Of a stretch of 64,000 nt of DNA, positions 22,237 through 36,236 are shown one piece after another. Where the stretch lies: positions 62,001-126,000 of the forward strand of contig NW_027479261.1 of NCBI RefSeq assembly GCF_051014685.1, in the 5' to 3' direction. The notes under the pieces are model-generated. The model saw only the letters and a list, made by a program, of their open reading frames with translations. It did not search any database and had not been told where the DNA came from. Both the position numbers and the translations under genes were made by a program. Source of the DNA: Ptiloglossa arizonensis (taxonomy: Eukaryota > Arthropoda > Insecta > Hymenoptera > Colletidae). Positions within the stretch are counted from its first letter, which is position 1; every line of letters starts with the position of its first letter.

Positions 22237-22981
22237 GGCCTAGGGGAAAAATACACATACCGTTGTAATCGGGCGAGTTTCTACTTTCAGATGCAATACG
22301 AATTTTTGGGTTAGGTCAATCCGTTCGCGAGATATGGAAGTTTGAAACTAAGAAATGGTTGAGAAGAGAATAAATTTTACGCAATTCTGCTGCTCCAAAC
22401 GCTTAACCAGAATGGCCTAGAGAAAAAATGCACATACCGTTGTAATCGGCCGAGTTTCTACTTTCATATGCAATAGGAATTTTTGGGTTAAGTCAATCAG
22501 TTCGCGAGATATGGGACTTTGAAGCTAAGGAGTGGTGGAGAAGACAACAAATTTTTCGCAATTCTGCTGCTCCAAACGCTTAACCAGAATGGTATAGGGA
22601 AAAAATACGCATACCGTTGTAATCGGGCGAGTTTCTACTTTCAGACGCAGCAGGAATTTTTGGGTTTCGTCAATCCGTTCGCGAGAAATGGGACTTTGAA
22701 GCTAAGGAGTGGTGGAGAAGACAACAAATTTTTCGCAATTCTGCTGCTCCAAACGCTTAACCAGAATGGCCTAGGGTAAAAATACACATACCGTTGAAAT
22801 CGGGCGTGTTTCTACTTTCAGATGCAATACGAATTTTTGGGTTAGGTCAATCCGTTCGCGAGATATGGAAGTTTGAAGCTAAGAAATGGTTGAGAAGAGA
22901 ATTAATTTTTCGCATTTCTGCTGCTCCAAACGCTTAATCGGAATGGCCTAGGGAAAAAATGCACATACCGTTGTAATCCAG

Positions 22982-23867
22982 CGAGATTCTACTTTCAGAT
23001 GCAATAGGAATTTTTGGGTTAGGTAAATCCGTTCGCGAGATGTGGGAGTTTGAAGCCAAGAAATGGTTGACAAGACAACAAATTTTTCGCACTTCTGCTG
23101 CTCCAATCGCTTAACCAGAATGGTATAGGGAAAAAATACACATACCGTTGAAATCGGGCGAGTTTCTACTTTCAGACGCAACAGGAACTTTTGGGTTGGG
23201 TCAATCCGTTCGCGAGATATGGGAGTTTGAAGCCAAGAAATGGTTGAGAAGACAACAAATTTTTCGCAATTCTGCTGCTCCAAACGCTTAACCAGAATGG
23301 CCTCGGGAAAAAATACGCATACCGTTGTAATCGGGCGAGTTTCTACTTTCAGACGCAGCAGGAATTTTTGGGTTCGGTCAATCCGTTCGCGAGATATGGG
23401 ACTTTGAAACTAAGGAGTGGTGGAGAAGACAACAAATTTTTCCCAATTCTGTTGCTCCAAACGCTTAACCTGAATGGTATAGGGAAAAAATACGCATACC
23501 GTTGTAATCGGGCGAGTTTCTACTTTCAGAGGCAGCAGGAATTTTTGGGTTGTGTCAATCCGTTCGCGAGATATGGGACTTTGAAGCTAAGGAGTGGTGG
23601 AGAAGACAACAAATTTTTCGCAATTCTGCTGCTCTAAACGCTTAACCGGAATGGCCTAGAGAAAAAATGCACATACCGTTGTAAACGGGCGAGTTTCTAC
23701 TTTCAGACGCAGCAGGAATTTTTGGGTTTGGTCAATCCGTTCGCGAGATATGGGACTTTGAAGCTAAGGAGTGGTGGAGAAGACAACAAATTTTTCGCAA
23801 TTCTGCTGCTCCAAACGCTTAACCAGAATGGTATAGGGAGAAAATACGCATACCGTTGTAATCGGGC
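22982..23867. repeat. 5-monomer tandem duplication, copy 1 of 3
   Basis: This unit is followed directly by a copy at 23,867-24,753, spacing 885 bp (5 x 177). It starts at GCGAGATTCTACTTTC and includes TTTTTCCCAATTCTGTTGC, CTTAACCTGAATGG, CAGAGGCAGCAGG and TGCTCTAAACGC, all shared with copy 2. Small differences, such as GGAACTTTTGGG at about 23,184, are private to this copy. Confidence 0.9.
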
Positions 23868-24753
23868 GAGATTCTACTTTCAGATGCAATAGGAATTTTT
23901 GGGTTAGGTAAATCCGTTCGCGAGATGTGGGAGTTTGAAGCCAAGAAATGGTTGACAAGACAACAAATTTTTCGCACTTCTGCTGCTCCAATCGCTTAAC
24001 CAGAATGGTATAGGGAAAAAATACACATACCGTTGAAATCGGGCGAGTTTCTACTTTCAGACGCAACAGGAATTTTTGGGTTGGGTCAATCCGTTCGCGA
24101 GATATGGGAGTTTGAAGCCAAGAAATGGTTGAGAAGACAACAAATTTTTCGCAATTCTGCTGCTCCAAACGCTTAACCAGAATGGCCTCGGGAAAAAATA
24201 CGCATACCGTTGTAATCGGGCGAGTTTCTACTTTCAGACGCAGCAGGAATTTTTGGGTTCGGTCAATCCGTTCGCGAGATATGGGACTTTGAAACTAAGG
24301 AGTGGTGGAGAAGACAACAAATTTTTCCCAATTCTGTTGCTCCAAACGCTTAACCTGAATGGTATAGGGAAAAAATACGCATACCGTTGTAATCGGGCGA
24401 GTTTCTACTTTCAGAGGCAGCAGGAATTTTTGGGTTGTGTCAATCCGTTCGCGAGATATGGGACTTTGAAGCTAAGGAGTGGTGGAGAAGACAACAAATT
24501 TTTCGCAATTCTGCTGCTCTAAACGCTTAACCGGAATGGCCTAGAGAAAAAATGCACATACCGTTGTAAACGGGCGAGTTTCTACTTTCAGACGCAGCAG
24601 GAATTTTTGGGTTTGGTCAATCCGTTCGCGAGATATGGGACTTTGAAGCTAAGGAGTGGTGGAGAAGACAACAAATTTTTCGCAATTCTGCTGCTCCAAA
24701 CGCTTAACCAGAATGGTATAGGGAGAAAATACGCATACCGTTGTAATCGGGCG
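23867..24753. repeat. 5-monomer tandem duplication, copy 2 of 3
   Basis: This sits directly after copy 1 and carries the same chain of rare variants, from GCGAGATTCTACTTTC to TGCTCTAAACGC and GTTGTAAACGGGCGAG. It has GGAATTTTTGGG where copy 1 has GGAACTTTTGGG. Confidence 0.9.
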
Positions 24754-25669
24754 AGTTTCTACTTTCAGGCGCAGCAGGAATTTTTGGGTTTGGTCAATCC
24801 GTTCGCGAGATATGGGACTTTGAAGCTAAGGAGTGGTGGAGAAGACAACAAATTTTTCGCAATTCTGCTGCTCCAAACGCTTAACCAGAATGGCCTAGGG
24901 GAAAAATACACATACCGTTGTAATCGGGCGAGTTTCTACTTTCAGATGCAATACGAATTTTTGGGTTAGGTTAATCCGTTCGCGAGATATGGTAGTTTGA
25001 AGCTAAGAAATGGTTGAGAAGAGAATTAATTTTTCGCATTTCTGCTGCTCCAAACGCTTAACCGGAATGGCATAGGGAAAAAATGCACATACCGTTGTAA
25101 TCGGGCGAGTTTCTACTTTCAGATGCAATAGGAATTTTTGGGTTAGGTCAATCCGTTCGCGAGATATGGGAGTTTGAAGCCAAGAAATGGTTGACAAGAC
25201 AACAAATTTTTCGCACTTCTGCTGCTCCAATCGCTTAACCAGAATGGCCTAGGGAAAAAATACGCATACCGCTGTAATCGGGCGAGTTTCTACTTTCAGA
25301 CGCAGCAGGAATTTTTGGGTTTGGTCTAACCGTTCGCGAGATATGTGAGTATGAAGCCAAGAAATGGTTGAGAGGGCAAAAAATTTTTCGCAATTCTGCT
25401 GCTCCAAACGCGAAACCACAATGGCCTAGGGAAAAAGTACACATACCGTTGTAATCGGGCGAGTTTCTACTTTCAGACGCAACAGGAATTTTTGGGTTGT
25501 GTCAATCCGTTCGCGAGATATGGAAGCTTGAAGCCAAGAAATGGTTGAGAAGAGAATAAATTTTTGGCAATTCTGCTGCTCCAAACGCTTAACCAGCATG
25601 GCCTAGGGAAAAAATGCACATACCGTTGTAATCGGGCGAGTTTCTACTTTCAGATGCAATAGGAATTTT

Positions 25670-27015
25670 TGGGTTAGGTCAATCCGTTCGCCAGATATGG
25701 AAGTTTGAAGCTAAGAAATGGTTGAGAAGAGAATAAATTTTTCGCACTTCTGCTGCTCCAAACGCTTAACCGGAATTGCCTAGGGAAAAAATGGACATAC
25801 CGTTGTAATCCAGCGAGTTTCTACTTTCAGATGCAATAGGAATTTTTGGGTTAGGTAAATCCGTTCGCGAGATGTGGGAGTTTGAAGCCAAGAAATGGTT
25901 GACAAGACAACAAATTTTTCGCAATTCTGCTGCTCCAAACGCTTAACCAGAATGGTATAGGGAGAAAATACGCATACCGTTGTAATCGGGCGCGTTTCTA
26001 CTTTCAGACGCAGCAGGAATTTTTGGGTTTGATCAATCCGTTCGCGAGATATGGGACTTTGAAGCTAAGGAGTGGTGGAGAAGACAACAAATTTTTCGCA
26101 ATTCTGCTGCTCCAAACGCTTAACCAGAATGGTATAGGGAAAAAATACACATACAGTTGAAATTGGGCGAGTCTCTACTTTCAGACGCAACAGGAAGTTT
26201 TGGGTTGGGTCAATCCGTTCGCGAGATATGGGAGTTTGAAACCAAGAAATGGTTGAGAAGGCACAAAATTTTTCGCACTTCTGCGGCTCCAAACGCTTAA
26301 CCAGAAAGGCCTAGGGAAAAAATACACATACCGTTGTAATCGGGCGAGTTTCTACTTGCAGACGCTGCAGGAATTTTTGGGTTTGGTCTAACCGTTCGCG
26401 AGATATGTGAGTTTGAAGCCAAGAAATGGTTGAGAGGGCAAAAAATTTTTCGCAATTCTGCTGCTCCAAACGCGAAACCACAATGGCCTAGGGAAAAAGT
26501 ACACATACCGTTGTAATCGGGCGAGTTTCTACTTTCAGACGCAACAGGAATTTTTGGGTTGTGTCAATCCGTTCGCGAGATATGGAAGTTTGAAGCCAAG
26601 AAATGGTTGAGAAGAGAATAAATTTTTGGCAATTCTGCTGCTCCAAACGCTTAACCAGCATGACGTAGGGAAAAAATGCACATACTGTTGTAATCGGGCG
26701 AGTTTCTACTTTCAGATGCAATAGGAATTTTTGGGTTAGGTCAATCCGTTCGCGAGATATGGGAGTTTGAAGCTAAGAAACGGTTGAGAAGAGAACGAAT
26801 TTTTTGCAATTCTGCTGATCCAAACGCTTAACCAGAATGGCCTAGGGAAAAAATACACATACCGTTGTAATCGGGCGAGTTTCTTCTTTCAGATGCAATA
26901 GGAATTTTTGGGTTAGGTCAATCCGTTCGCGAGATATGGGAGTTGGAAGCTAAGAAATGGGTGAGAAGAGAACAAATTTTTTGCAATTCTGCTGCTCCAA
27001 ACGCTTAACCAGAAT
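25670..27015. repeat. 7.6-monomer block, copy 2 of duplication spaced 27 monomers
   Basis: This matches 20,893-22,236, sharing GACATACCG, TTTGATCAATCCG, CATACAGTTGAAATTGG and TCTACTTGCAGACGC. Private changes include GGAATTGCCTAGGG (about 25,774), GACGCTGCAGG (about 26,362), CATGACGTAGGG (about 26,660), CATACTGTTG (about 26,681) and ATGGGTGAGAAG (about 26,956). Confidence 0.85.
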
Positions 27016-27583
27016 GGTATAGGGAAAAAATACACATACCGTTGAAATTGGGCGAGTCTCTACTTTCAGACGCAACAGTAATTTTTCGGTTGGGTCAATC
27101 CGTTCGCGAGATATGGGAGTTTGAAGCCAAGAAATGGTTGAGAAGGCACAAAATTTTTCGCAATTCTGCGGCTCCAAACGCTTAACCAGAAAGGCCTAGG
27201 GAAAAAATACACATACCGTTGTAATCGTGCGAGTTTCTACTTTCAGACGCAACAGGAATTTTTGGGTTATGTCAATCCGTTCGCGAGATATGGGACTTTG
27301 AAGCTAAGGAGTGGTGGAGAAGGCAACAAATTTTTCGCAATTCTGCTGTTCCAAACGCCTAACCAGAATGGCCTAGGGTAAAAATACACATACCGTTGTA
27401 ATCGGGCGAGTTTCTACTTTCAGATGCAATACGAATTTTTGGGTTAGGTCAATCCGTTCGCGAGATATGGAAGTCTGAAGCTAAGAAATGGTTGAGAAGA
27501 GAATTAATTTTTCGCATTTCTGCTGCTCCAAACGCTTAATCGGAATGGCCTAGGGAAAAAATGCACATACCGTTGTAATCCAG

Positions 27584-28510
27584 CGAGATTCTACTTTCAG
27601 ATGCAATAGGAATTTTTGGGTTAGGTAAATCCGTTCGCGAGATGTGGGAGTTTGAAGCCAAGAAATGGTTGACAAGACAACAAATTTTTAGCACATCTGC
27701 TGCTCCAATCGCTTAACCAGAATGGTATAGGGAAAAAATACACATACCGTTGAAATCGAGCGAGTTTCTACTTTCAGACGCAACAGGAATTTTTGGGTTG
27801 GGTCAATCCGTTCGCGAGATATGGGAGTTTGAAGCCAAGAAATGGTTGAGAAGACAACAAATTTTTCGCAATTCTGCTGCTCCAAACGCTTAACCAGAAT
27901 GGCCTCGGGAAAAAATACGCATACCGTTGTAATCGGGCGAGTTTCTACTTTCAGACGCAGCAGGAATTTTTGGGTTCGGTCAATCCGTTCGCGAGATATG
28001 GGACTTTGAAACTAAGGAGTGGTGGAGAAGACAACAAATTTTTCCCAATTCTGTTGCTCCAAACGCTTAACCTGAATGGTATAGGGAAAAAATACGCATA
28101 CCGTTGTAATCGGGCGAGTTTCTACTTTCAGAGGCAGCAGGAATTTTTGGGTTGTGTCAATCCGTTCGCGAGATATGGGACTTTGAAGCTAAGGAGTGGT
28201 GGAGAAGACAACAAATTTTTCGCAATTCTGCTGCTCTAAACGCTTAACCGGAATGGCCTAGAGAAAAAATGCACATACCGTTGTAAACGGGCGAGTTTCT
28301 ACTTTCAGACGCAGCAGGAATTTTTGGGTTTGGTCAATCCGTTCGCGAGATATGGGACTTTGAAGCTAAGGAGTGGTGGAGAAGACAACAAATTTTTCGC
28401 AATTCTGCTGCTCCAAACGCTTAACCAGAATGGTATAGGGAGAAAATACGCATACCGTTGTAATCGGGCGAGTTTCTACTTTCAGACGCAGCAGGAATTT
28501 TTGGGTTTGG
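27584..28510. repeat. 5-monomer duplication, copy 3 of 3 (dispersed)
   Basis: The same five-monomer chain recurs 3,717 bp (21 x 177) after copy 2, with CAGAGGCAGCAGG, CTTAACCTGAATGG and TGCTCTAAACGC in order. Private changes include TTTTTAGCACATCTGC (about 27,686) and GAAATCGAGCGAG (about 27,751). Parts of this unit appear again near 29,180-29,760. Confidence 0.8.
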
Positions 28511-30052
28511 TCAATCCGTTCGCGATATATGGGACTTTGAAGCTAAGGAGTGGTGGAGAAGACAACAAATTTTTCGCAATTCTGCTGCTCCCAACGCTTA
28601 ACCAGAATGGTATAGGGAAAAAATACACATACCGTTGAAATTGGGCGAGTCTCTACTTTCAGACGCAACAGTAATTTTTCGGTTGGGTCAATCCGTTCGC
28701 GAGATATGGGAGTTTGAAGCCAAGAAATGGTTGAGAAGGCACAAAATTTTTCGCAATTCTGCGGCTCCAAACGCTTAACCAGAAAGGCCTAGGGAAAAAA
28801 TACACATACCGTTGTAATCGTGCGAGTTTCTACTTTCAGACGCAACAGGAATTTTTGGGTTATGTCAATCCGTTCGCGAGATATGGGACTTTGAAGCTAA
28901 GGAGTGGTGGAGAAGACAACAAATTTTTCGCAATTCTGCTGTTCCAAACGCCTAACCAGAATGGCCTAGGGTAAAAATACACATACCGTTGAAATCGGGC
29001 GTGTTTCTACTTTCAGATGCAATACGAATTTTTGGGTTAGGTCAATCCGTTCGCGAGATATGGAAGTTTGAAGCTAAGAAATGGTTGAGAAGAGAATTAA
29101 TTTTTCGCATTTCTGCTGCTCCAAACGCTTAATCGGAATGGCCTAGGGAAAAAATGCACATACCGTTGTAATCCAGCGAGATTCTACTTTCAGATGCAAT
29201 AGGAATTTTTGGGTTAGGTAAATCCGTTCGCGAGATGTGGGAGTTTGAAGCCAAGAAATGGTTGACAAGACAACAAATTTTTAGCACATCTGCTGCTCCA
29301 ATCGCTTAACCAGAATGGTATAGGGAAAAAATACACATACCGTTGTAACCGTGCGAGTTTCTACTTTCAGACGCAACAGGAATTTTTGGGTTGGGTCAAT
29401 CCGTTCACGAGATATGGGAGTTTGAATCCAAGAAATGGTTGAGAAGAGAATAAATTTTTCGCAATTCTGCTGCTCCAAACGCTTAACCAGAATGGCCTAG
29501 GGAAAAAATGCACATACCGTTGTAATCGGGCGAGTTTATACTTTCAGAGGCAGCAGGAATTTTTGGGTTGTGTCAATCCGTTCGCGAGATATGGGACTTT
29601 GAAGCTAAGGAGTGGTGGAGAAGACAACAAATTTTTCGCAATTCTGCTGCTCTAAACGCTTAACCGGAATGGCCTAGAGAAAAAATGCACATACCGTTGT
29701 AAACGGGCGAGTTTCTACTTTCAGACGCAGCAGGAATTTTTGGGTTTGGTCAATCCGTTCGCGATATATGGGACTTTGAAGCTAAGGAGTGGTGGAGAAG
29801 ACAACAAATTTTTCGCAATTCTGCTGCTCCCAACGCTTAACCAGAATGGTATAGGGAAAAAATACACATACCGTTGAAATTGGGCGAGTCTCTACTTTCA
29901 GACGCAACAGTAATTTTTCGGTTGGGTCAATCCGTTCGCGAGATATGGGAGTTTGAAGCCAAGAAATGGTTGAGAAGGCACAAAATTTTTCGCAATTCTG
30001 CGGCTCCAAACGCTTAACCAGAAAGGCCTAGGGAAAAAATACACATACCGTT

Positions 30053-31474
30053 GTAATCGTGCGAGTTTCTACTTTCAGACGCAACAGGAATTTTTGGGTT
30101 ATGTCAATCCGTTCGCGAGATATGGGACTTTGAAACTAAGGAGTGGTGGAGAAGGCAACAAATTTTTCGCAATTCTGCTGTTCCAAACGCCTAACCAGAA
30201 TGGCCTAGGGTAAAAATACACATACCGTTGTAATCGGGCGAGTTTCTACTTTCAGATGCAATACGAATTTTTGGGTTAGGTCAATCCGTTCGCGAGATAT
30301 GGAAGTTTGAAGCTAAGAAATGGTTGAGAAGAGAATTAATTTTTCGCATTTCTGCTGCTCCAAACGCTTAATCGGAATGGCCTAGGGAAAAAATGCACAT
30401 ACCGTTGTAATCCAGCGAGTTTCTACTTTCAGATGCAATAGGAATTTTTGGGTTAGGTAAATCCGTTCGCGAGATGTGGGAGTTTGAAGCCAAGAAATGG
30501 TTGACAAGACAACAAATTTTTCGCACTTCTGCTGCTCCAATCGCTTAACCAGAATGGCCTAGGGAAAAAATACGCATACCGCTGTAATCGGGCGAGTTTC
30601 TACTTTCAGACGCAGCAGGAATTTTTGGGTTTGGTCTATCCGTTCGCGAGATATGGGAGTTTGAAGCCAAGAAATGGTTGAGAAGGCACCAAATTTTTCG
30701 CACTTCTGCGGCTCCAAACGCTTAACCAGAAAGGCCTAGGGAAAAAATACACATACCGTTGTAATCGTGCGAGTTTCTACTTTCAGACGCAACAATAATT
30801 TTTGGGTTGGGTCAATCCGTTCGCGAGATATGGGACTTTGAAGCCAAGAAATGGTTGAGAAGACAACAAATTTTTCCCAATTCTGCTGCTCCAAACGCTT
30901 AACCAGAATGGCATAGGGAAAAAATACACATACCGTTGTAACCGTGCGAGTTTCTACTTTCAGACGCAACAGGAATTTTTGGGTTGGGTCAATCCGTTCA
31001 CGAGATATGGGAGTTTGAAGCCAAGAAATGGTTGAGAAGAGAATAAATTTTTCGCAATTCTGCTGCTCCAAACGCTTAACCAGAATGGCCTAGGGAAAAA
31101 ATGCACATACCGTTGTAATCGGGCGAGTTTCTACTTTCAGATGCAATAGGAATTTTTGGGTTAGGTCAATCCGTTCGCGAGATATGGGAGTTTGAAGCCA
31201 AGAAATGGTTGACAAGACAACAAATGGTTCGCAATTCTGCTGCTCCAATCGCTTAAGCAGAATGGCCTAGGAAAAAAATACGCATACCGTTGTAATCGGG
31301 CAAGTTTCTACTTTCAGACGCAGCAGGAATTTTTGGGTTTGGTCAATCCGTTCGCGAGATATGGGACTTTGAAGCTAAGGAGTGGTGGAGAAGACAACAA
31401 ATTTTTCGCAATTCTGCTGCTCCAAACGCTTAACCAGAATGGTATAGCGAAAAAATACGCATACGGTTGTAATC
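30053..31474. repeat. Adjacent 8-monomer tandem duplication (second), copy 1
   Basis: This is followed directly by a copy at 31,469-32,890, spacing 1,416 bp (8 x 177). Shared rare variants are TTGGTCTATCCG, GAAGGCACCAAAT, GACGCAACAATAATT, GTTCACGAG, ACAAATGGTTCGC and TAGCGAAAAAATACGC. Confidence 0.9.
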
Positions 31475-32890
31475 GTGCGAGTTTCTACTTTCAGACGCAA
31501 CAGGAATTTTTGGGTTATGTCAATCCGTTCGCGAGATATGGGACTTTGAAGCTAAGGAGTGGTGGAGAAGGCAACAAATTTTTCGCAATTCTGCTGTTCC
31601 AAACGCCTAACCAGAATGGCCTAGGGTAAAAATACACATACCGTTGTAATCGGGCGAGTTTCTACTTTCAGATGCAATACGAATTTTTGGGTTAGGTCAA
31701 TCCGTTCGCGAGATATGGAAGTTTGAAGCTAAGAAATGGTTGAGAAGAGAATTAATTTATCGCATTTCTGCTGCTCCAAACGCTTAATCGGAATGGCCTA
31801 GGGAAAAAATGCACATACCGTTGTAATCCAGCGAGTTTCTACTTTCAGATGCAATAGGAATTTTTGGGTTAGGTAAATCCGTTCGCGAGATGTGGGAGTT
31901 TGAAGCCAAGAAATGGTTGACAAGACAACAAATTTTTCGCACTTCTGCTGCTCCAATCGCTTAACCAGAATGGCCTAGGGAAAAAATACGCATACCGCTG
32001 TAATCGGGCGAGTTTCTACTTTCAGACGCAGCAGGAATTTTTGGGTTTGGTCTATCCGTTCGCGAGATATGGGAGTTTGAAGCCAAGAAATGGTTGAGAA
32101 GGCACCAAATTTTTCGCACTTCTGCGGCTCCAAACGCTTAACCAGAAAGGCCTAGGGAAAAAATACACATACCGTTGTAATCGTGCGAGTTTCTACTTTC
32201 AGACGCAACAATAATTTTTGGGTTGGGTCAATCCGTTCGCGAGATATGGGACTTTGAAGCCAAGAAATGGTTGAGAAGACAACAAATTTTTCCCAATTCT
32301 GCTGCTCCAAACGCTTAACCAGAATGGCATAGGGAAAAAATACACATACCGTTGTAACCGTGCGAGTTTCTACTTTCAGACGCAACAGGAATTTTTGGGT
32401 TGGGTCAATCCGTTCACGAGATATGGGAGTTTGAAGCCAAGAAATGGTTGAGAAGAGAATAAATTTTTCGCAATTCTGCTGCTCCAAACGCTTAACCAGA
32501 ATGGCCTAGGGAAAAAATGCACATACCGTTGTAATCGGGCGAGTTTCTACTTTCAGATGCAATAGGAATTTTTGGGTTAGGTCAATCCGTTCGCGAGATA
32601 TGGGAGTTTGAAGCCAAGAAATGGTTGACAAGACAACAAATGGTTCGCAATTCTGCTGCTCCAATCGCTTAAGCAGAATGGCCTAGGAAAAAAATACGCA
32701 TACCGTTGTAATCGGGCAAGTTTCTACTTTCAGACGCAGCAGGAATTTTTGGGTTTGGTCAATCCGTTCGCGAGATATGGGACTTTGAAGCTAAGGAGTG
32801 GTGGAGAAGACAACAAATTTTTCGCAATTCTGCTGCTCCAAACGCTTAACCAGAATGGTATAGCGAAAAAATACGCATACGGTTGTAATC
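31469..32890. repeat. Adjacent 8-monomer tandem duplication (second), copy 2
   Basis: This matches 30,053-31,474 in all diagnostic variants. It differs in AATTTATCGCATTTC at about 31,755 and in GAAGCTAAGG against GAAACTAAGG at about 31,549. It ends where the GGTTGTAATCGGGCGAG form returns. Confidence 0.9.
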
Positions 32891-35800
32891 GGGCGAGTTT
32901 CTACTTTCAGACGCAGCAGGAATTTTTGGGTTCGGTCAATCCGTTCGCGAGATATGGGACTTTGAAGCTAAGGAGTGGTGGAGAAGACAACAAATTTTTC
33001 CCAATTCTGCTGCTCCAAACGCTTAACCAGAATGGTATAGGGAAAAAATACGCATACCGTTGTAATCGGGCGAGTTTCTACTTTCAGACGCAGCAGGAAT
33101 TTTAGGGTTTGGTCAATCCGTTCGCGAGATATGGGACTTTGAAGCTAAGGAGTGGTGGAGAAGACAACAAATTTTTCGCAATTCTGCTGCTCCAAACGCT
33201 TAACCAGAATGGTATAGGGAAAAAATACACATACCGTTGAAATCGGGCGAGTTTCTACTTTCAGACGCAACAGGAATTTTTGGGTTGTGTCAATCCGTTC
33301 GCGAGATATGGGAGTTTGAAGCCAAGAAATGGTTGAGAAGGCACAAAATTTTTCGCACTTCTGCTGCTCCAAACGCTTAACCAGAAAGGCCTAGGGAAAA
33401 AATACACATTCCGTTGTAATCGGTCGAGTTTCTACTTTCAGACGCAACAGGAATTTTTGGGTTGGGTCAAACCGTTCGCGAGATATGGTAGTTTGAAGCC
33501 AAGAAATGGTTGACAAGACAACAAATGGTTCGCAATTCTGCTGCTCCAATCGCTTAAGCAGAATGGCCTAGGAAAAAAATACGCATACCGTTGAAATCGG
33601 GCGAGTTTCTACTTTCAGACGCAACAGGAATTTTTGGGTTATGTCAATCCGTTCGCGAGATTTGGGAGTTTGAAGCCAAGAAATGGTTGAGAGGGCAAAA
33701 AATTTTTCGCACTTCTGCTCCTCCAAACGCGAAACCAGGATGGCCTAGGGAAAAAGTACACATACCGTTGCAATCGGTCGAGTTTCTACTTTCAGACGCA
33801 ACAGGAATTTTTGGGTTGGGTCAATCCGTTCGCGAGAAATGGGAGTTTGAAGCTAAGGAGTGGTGGAGAAGACAATAAATTTTTCGCAATTCTGCTGCTC
33901 CAAACGCTTAACCAGAATGGTATAGGGAAAAAATAGACATACCGTTGAAATCGGGCGAATTTCTACTTTCAGACGCAACAGCAATTTTTGGGTTGGGTCA
34001 ATCCGTTCGCGAGATATGGGAGTTTGAAGCCAAGAAATGGTTGAGAAGAGAATAAATTTTTCGCAATTCTGCTGCTCCAAACGCTTAACCAGAATGGCCT
34101 AGGGAAAAAATGCACATACCGTTGTAATCGGGCGAGTTTCTACTTTCAGATGCAATAGGAATTTTGGGTTAGGTCAATCCGTTTGCGAGATATGGGAGTT
34201 TGAAGCCAAGAAATGGTTGACAAGACAACAAATTTTTCGCAATTCTGATGCTCCAATCGCTTAAGCAGAATGGCCTAGGAAAAAAATACGCATACCGTTG
34301 TAATCGGGCGAGTTTCTGCTTTCAGACGCAGCAGGAATTTTTGGGTTTGGTCAATCCGTTCGCGAGATATGGGACTTTGAAGCTAAGGAGTGGTGGAGAA
34401 GACAACAAATTTTTCGCAATTCTGCTGCTCCAAACGCTTAACGAGAATGGTATAGCGAAAAAATACGCATACGGTTGTAATCGGGCGAGTTTCTACTTTC
34501 AGACGCAGCAGGAATTTTTGGGTTCGGTCAATCCGTTCGCGAGATATGGGACTTTGAAGCTAAGGAGTGGTGGAGAAGACAACAAATTTTTCCCAATTCT
34601 GCTGCTCCAAACGCTTAACCAGAATGGTATAGGGAAAAAATACACATACCGTTAAAATCGGGCGAGTTTCTACTTTCAGACGCAACAGGAATTTTTGGGT
34701 TGGGTCAATCCGTTCGCGAGATATGGGAGTTTGAAGCCAAGAAATGGTTGAGAAGGCACAAAATTTTTCGCACTTCTGCTGTTCCAAACGCTTAACCAGA
34801 AAGGCCTAGGAAAAAATACACATTCCGTTATAATCGTGCGAGCTTCTACTTTCAGACGCAACAGGAATTTTTGGGTTATGTCAATCCGTTCGCGAGATAT
34901 GGGAGTTTGAAGCCAAGAAATGGTTGAGAGGGCAAAAAATTTTTCGCACTTCTGCTCCTCCAAACGCGAAACCAGGATGGCCTAGGGAAAAAGTACACAT
35001 ACCGTTGCAATCGGTCGAGTTTCTACTTTCAGACGCAACAGGAATTTTTGGGTTGGGTCAATCCGTTCGCGAGAAATGGGAGTTTGAAGCTAAGGAGTGG
35101 TGGAGAAGACTATAAATTTTTCGCAATTCTGCTGCTCCAAACGCTTAACCAGAATGGTATAGGGAAAAAATAGACATACCGTTGAAATCGGGCGAATTTC
35201 TACTTTCAGACGCAACAGCAATTTTTGGGTTGGGTCAATCCGTTCGCGAGATATGGGAGTTTGAAGCCAAGAAATGGTTGAGAAGAGAATAAATTATTCG
35301 CAATTCTGCTGCTCCAATCGCTTAACCAGAATGGCCTAGGGAAAAAATGCACATACCGTTGTAATCGGGCGAGCTTCTACTTTCAGATGCAATAGGAATT
35401 TTTGCGTTAGGTCAATCCGTTCGCGAGATATGGGAGTTTGAAGCCAAGAAATGGTTGACAACACAACAAATTTTTCGCACTTCTGCTGCTCCAATCGCTT
35501 AACCAGAATGGTATAGGGAAAAAATACACATACCGTTGAAATCAGGCGAGTTTCTACTTTCAGACGCAACAGGAATTTTTGGGTTGGGTCAATCCGTTCG
35601 CGAGATATGGGAGTTTGAAGCCAAGAAATGGTTGAGAAGACAACAAATTTTTCGCAATTCTTTTGCTCGAAACGCTTAACCAGAATGGCCTAGGGAAAAA
35701 ATGCACATACCGTTGTAATCGGGCGAGCTTCTACTTTCAGATGAAATAGGAATTTTTGCGTTAGGTCAATCCGTTCGCGAGATATGGGAGTTTGAATCCA

Positions 35801-36236
35801 AGAAATGGTTGACAAGACAACAAATTTGTCGCACTTCTGCTGCTCCAATCGCTTAACCAGAATGGCCTAGGGGAAAAATACACATACCGTTGTAATCGGG
35901 CGAGTTTCTACTTTCAGATGCAATACGAATTTTTGGGTTAGGTCAATCCGTTCGCGAGATATGGAAGTTTGAAGCTAAGAAATGGTTGAGAAGAGATTAA
36001 ATTTTTCGCAATTCTGCTGCTCCAAACGCTTAACCAGAATGGCCTAGAGAAAAAATACGCATACCGTTGTAATCGGGCGAGTTTCTACTTTCAGATGCAA
36101 TAGGAATTTTTGGGTTAGGTCAATCCGTTTGCGAGATATGGGAGTTTGAAGCTCAGAAATGGTTGAGAAGAGAATAAATTTTTCGCAATTCTGCTGCTCC
36201 AAACGCTTAACCAGCATGGCCTAGGGAAAAAATGCA

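Larger units (their letters stand above)
15150..35380. repeat. Array zone 2: middle subtype set
   Basis: This zone is marked by TTGGTCTAACCG (about 15,945, 17,361, 18,954, 21,605, 26,384), TAATCCAGCGAG (about 21,030 to 31,830), GAGAATTAATTTTTCGC, GAGAGGGCAAACAATTT, TTGGCAATTCTG and CAGCATGGCC. Class B monomers become frequent. The zone contains two adjacent 8-monomer tandem duplications, one adjacent 5-monomer duplication with a third copy, and a 27-monomer-spaced duplicate. The boundary with zone 3 is gradual. Confidence 0.7.
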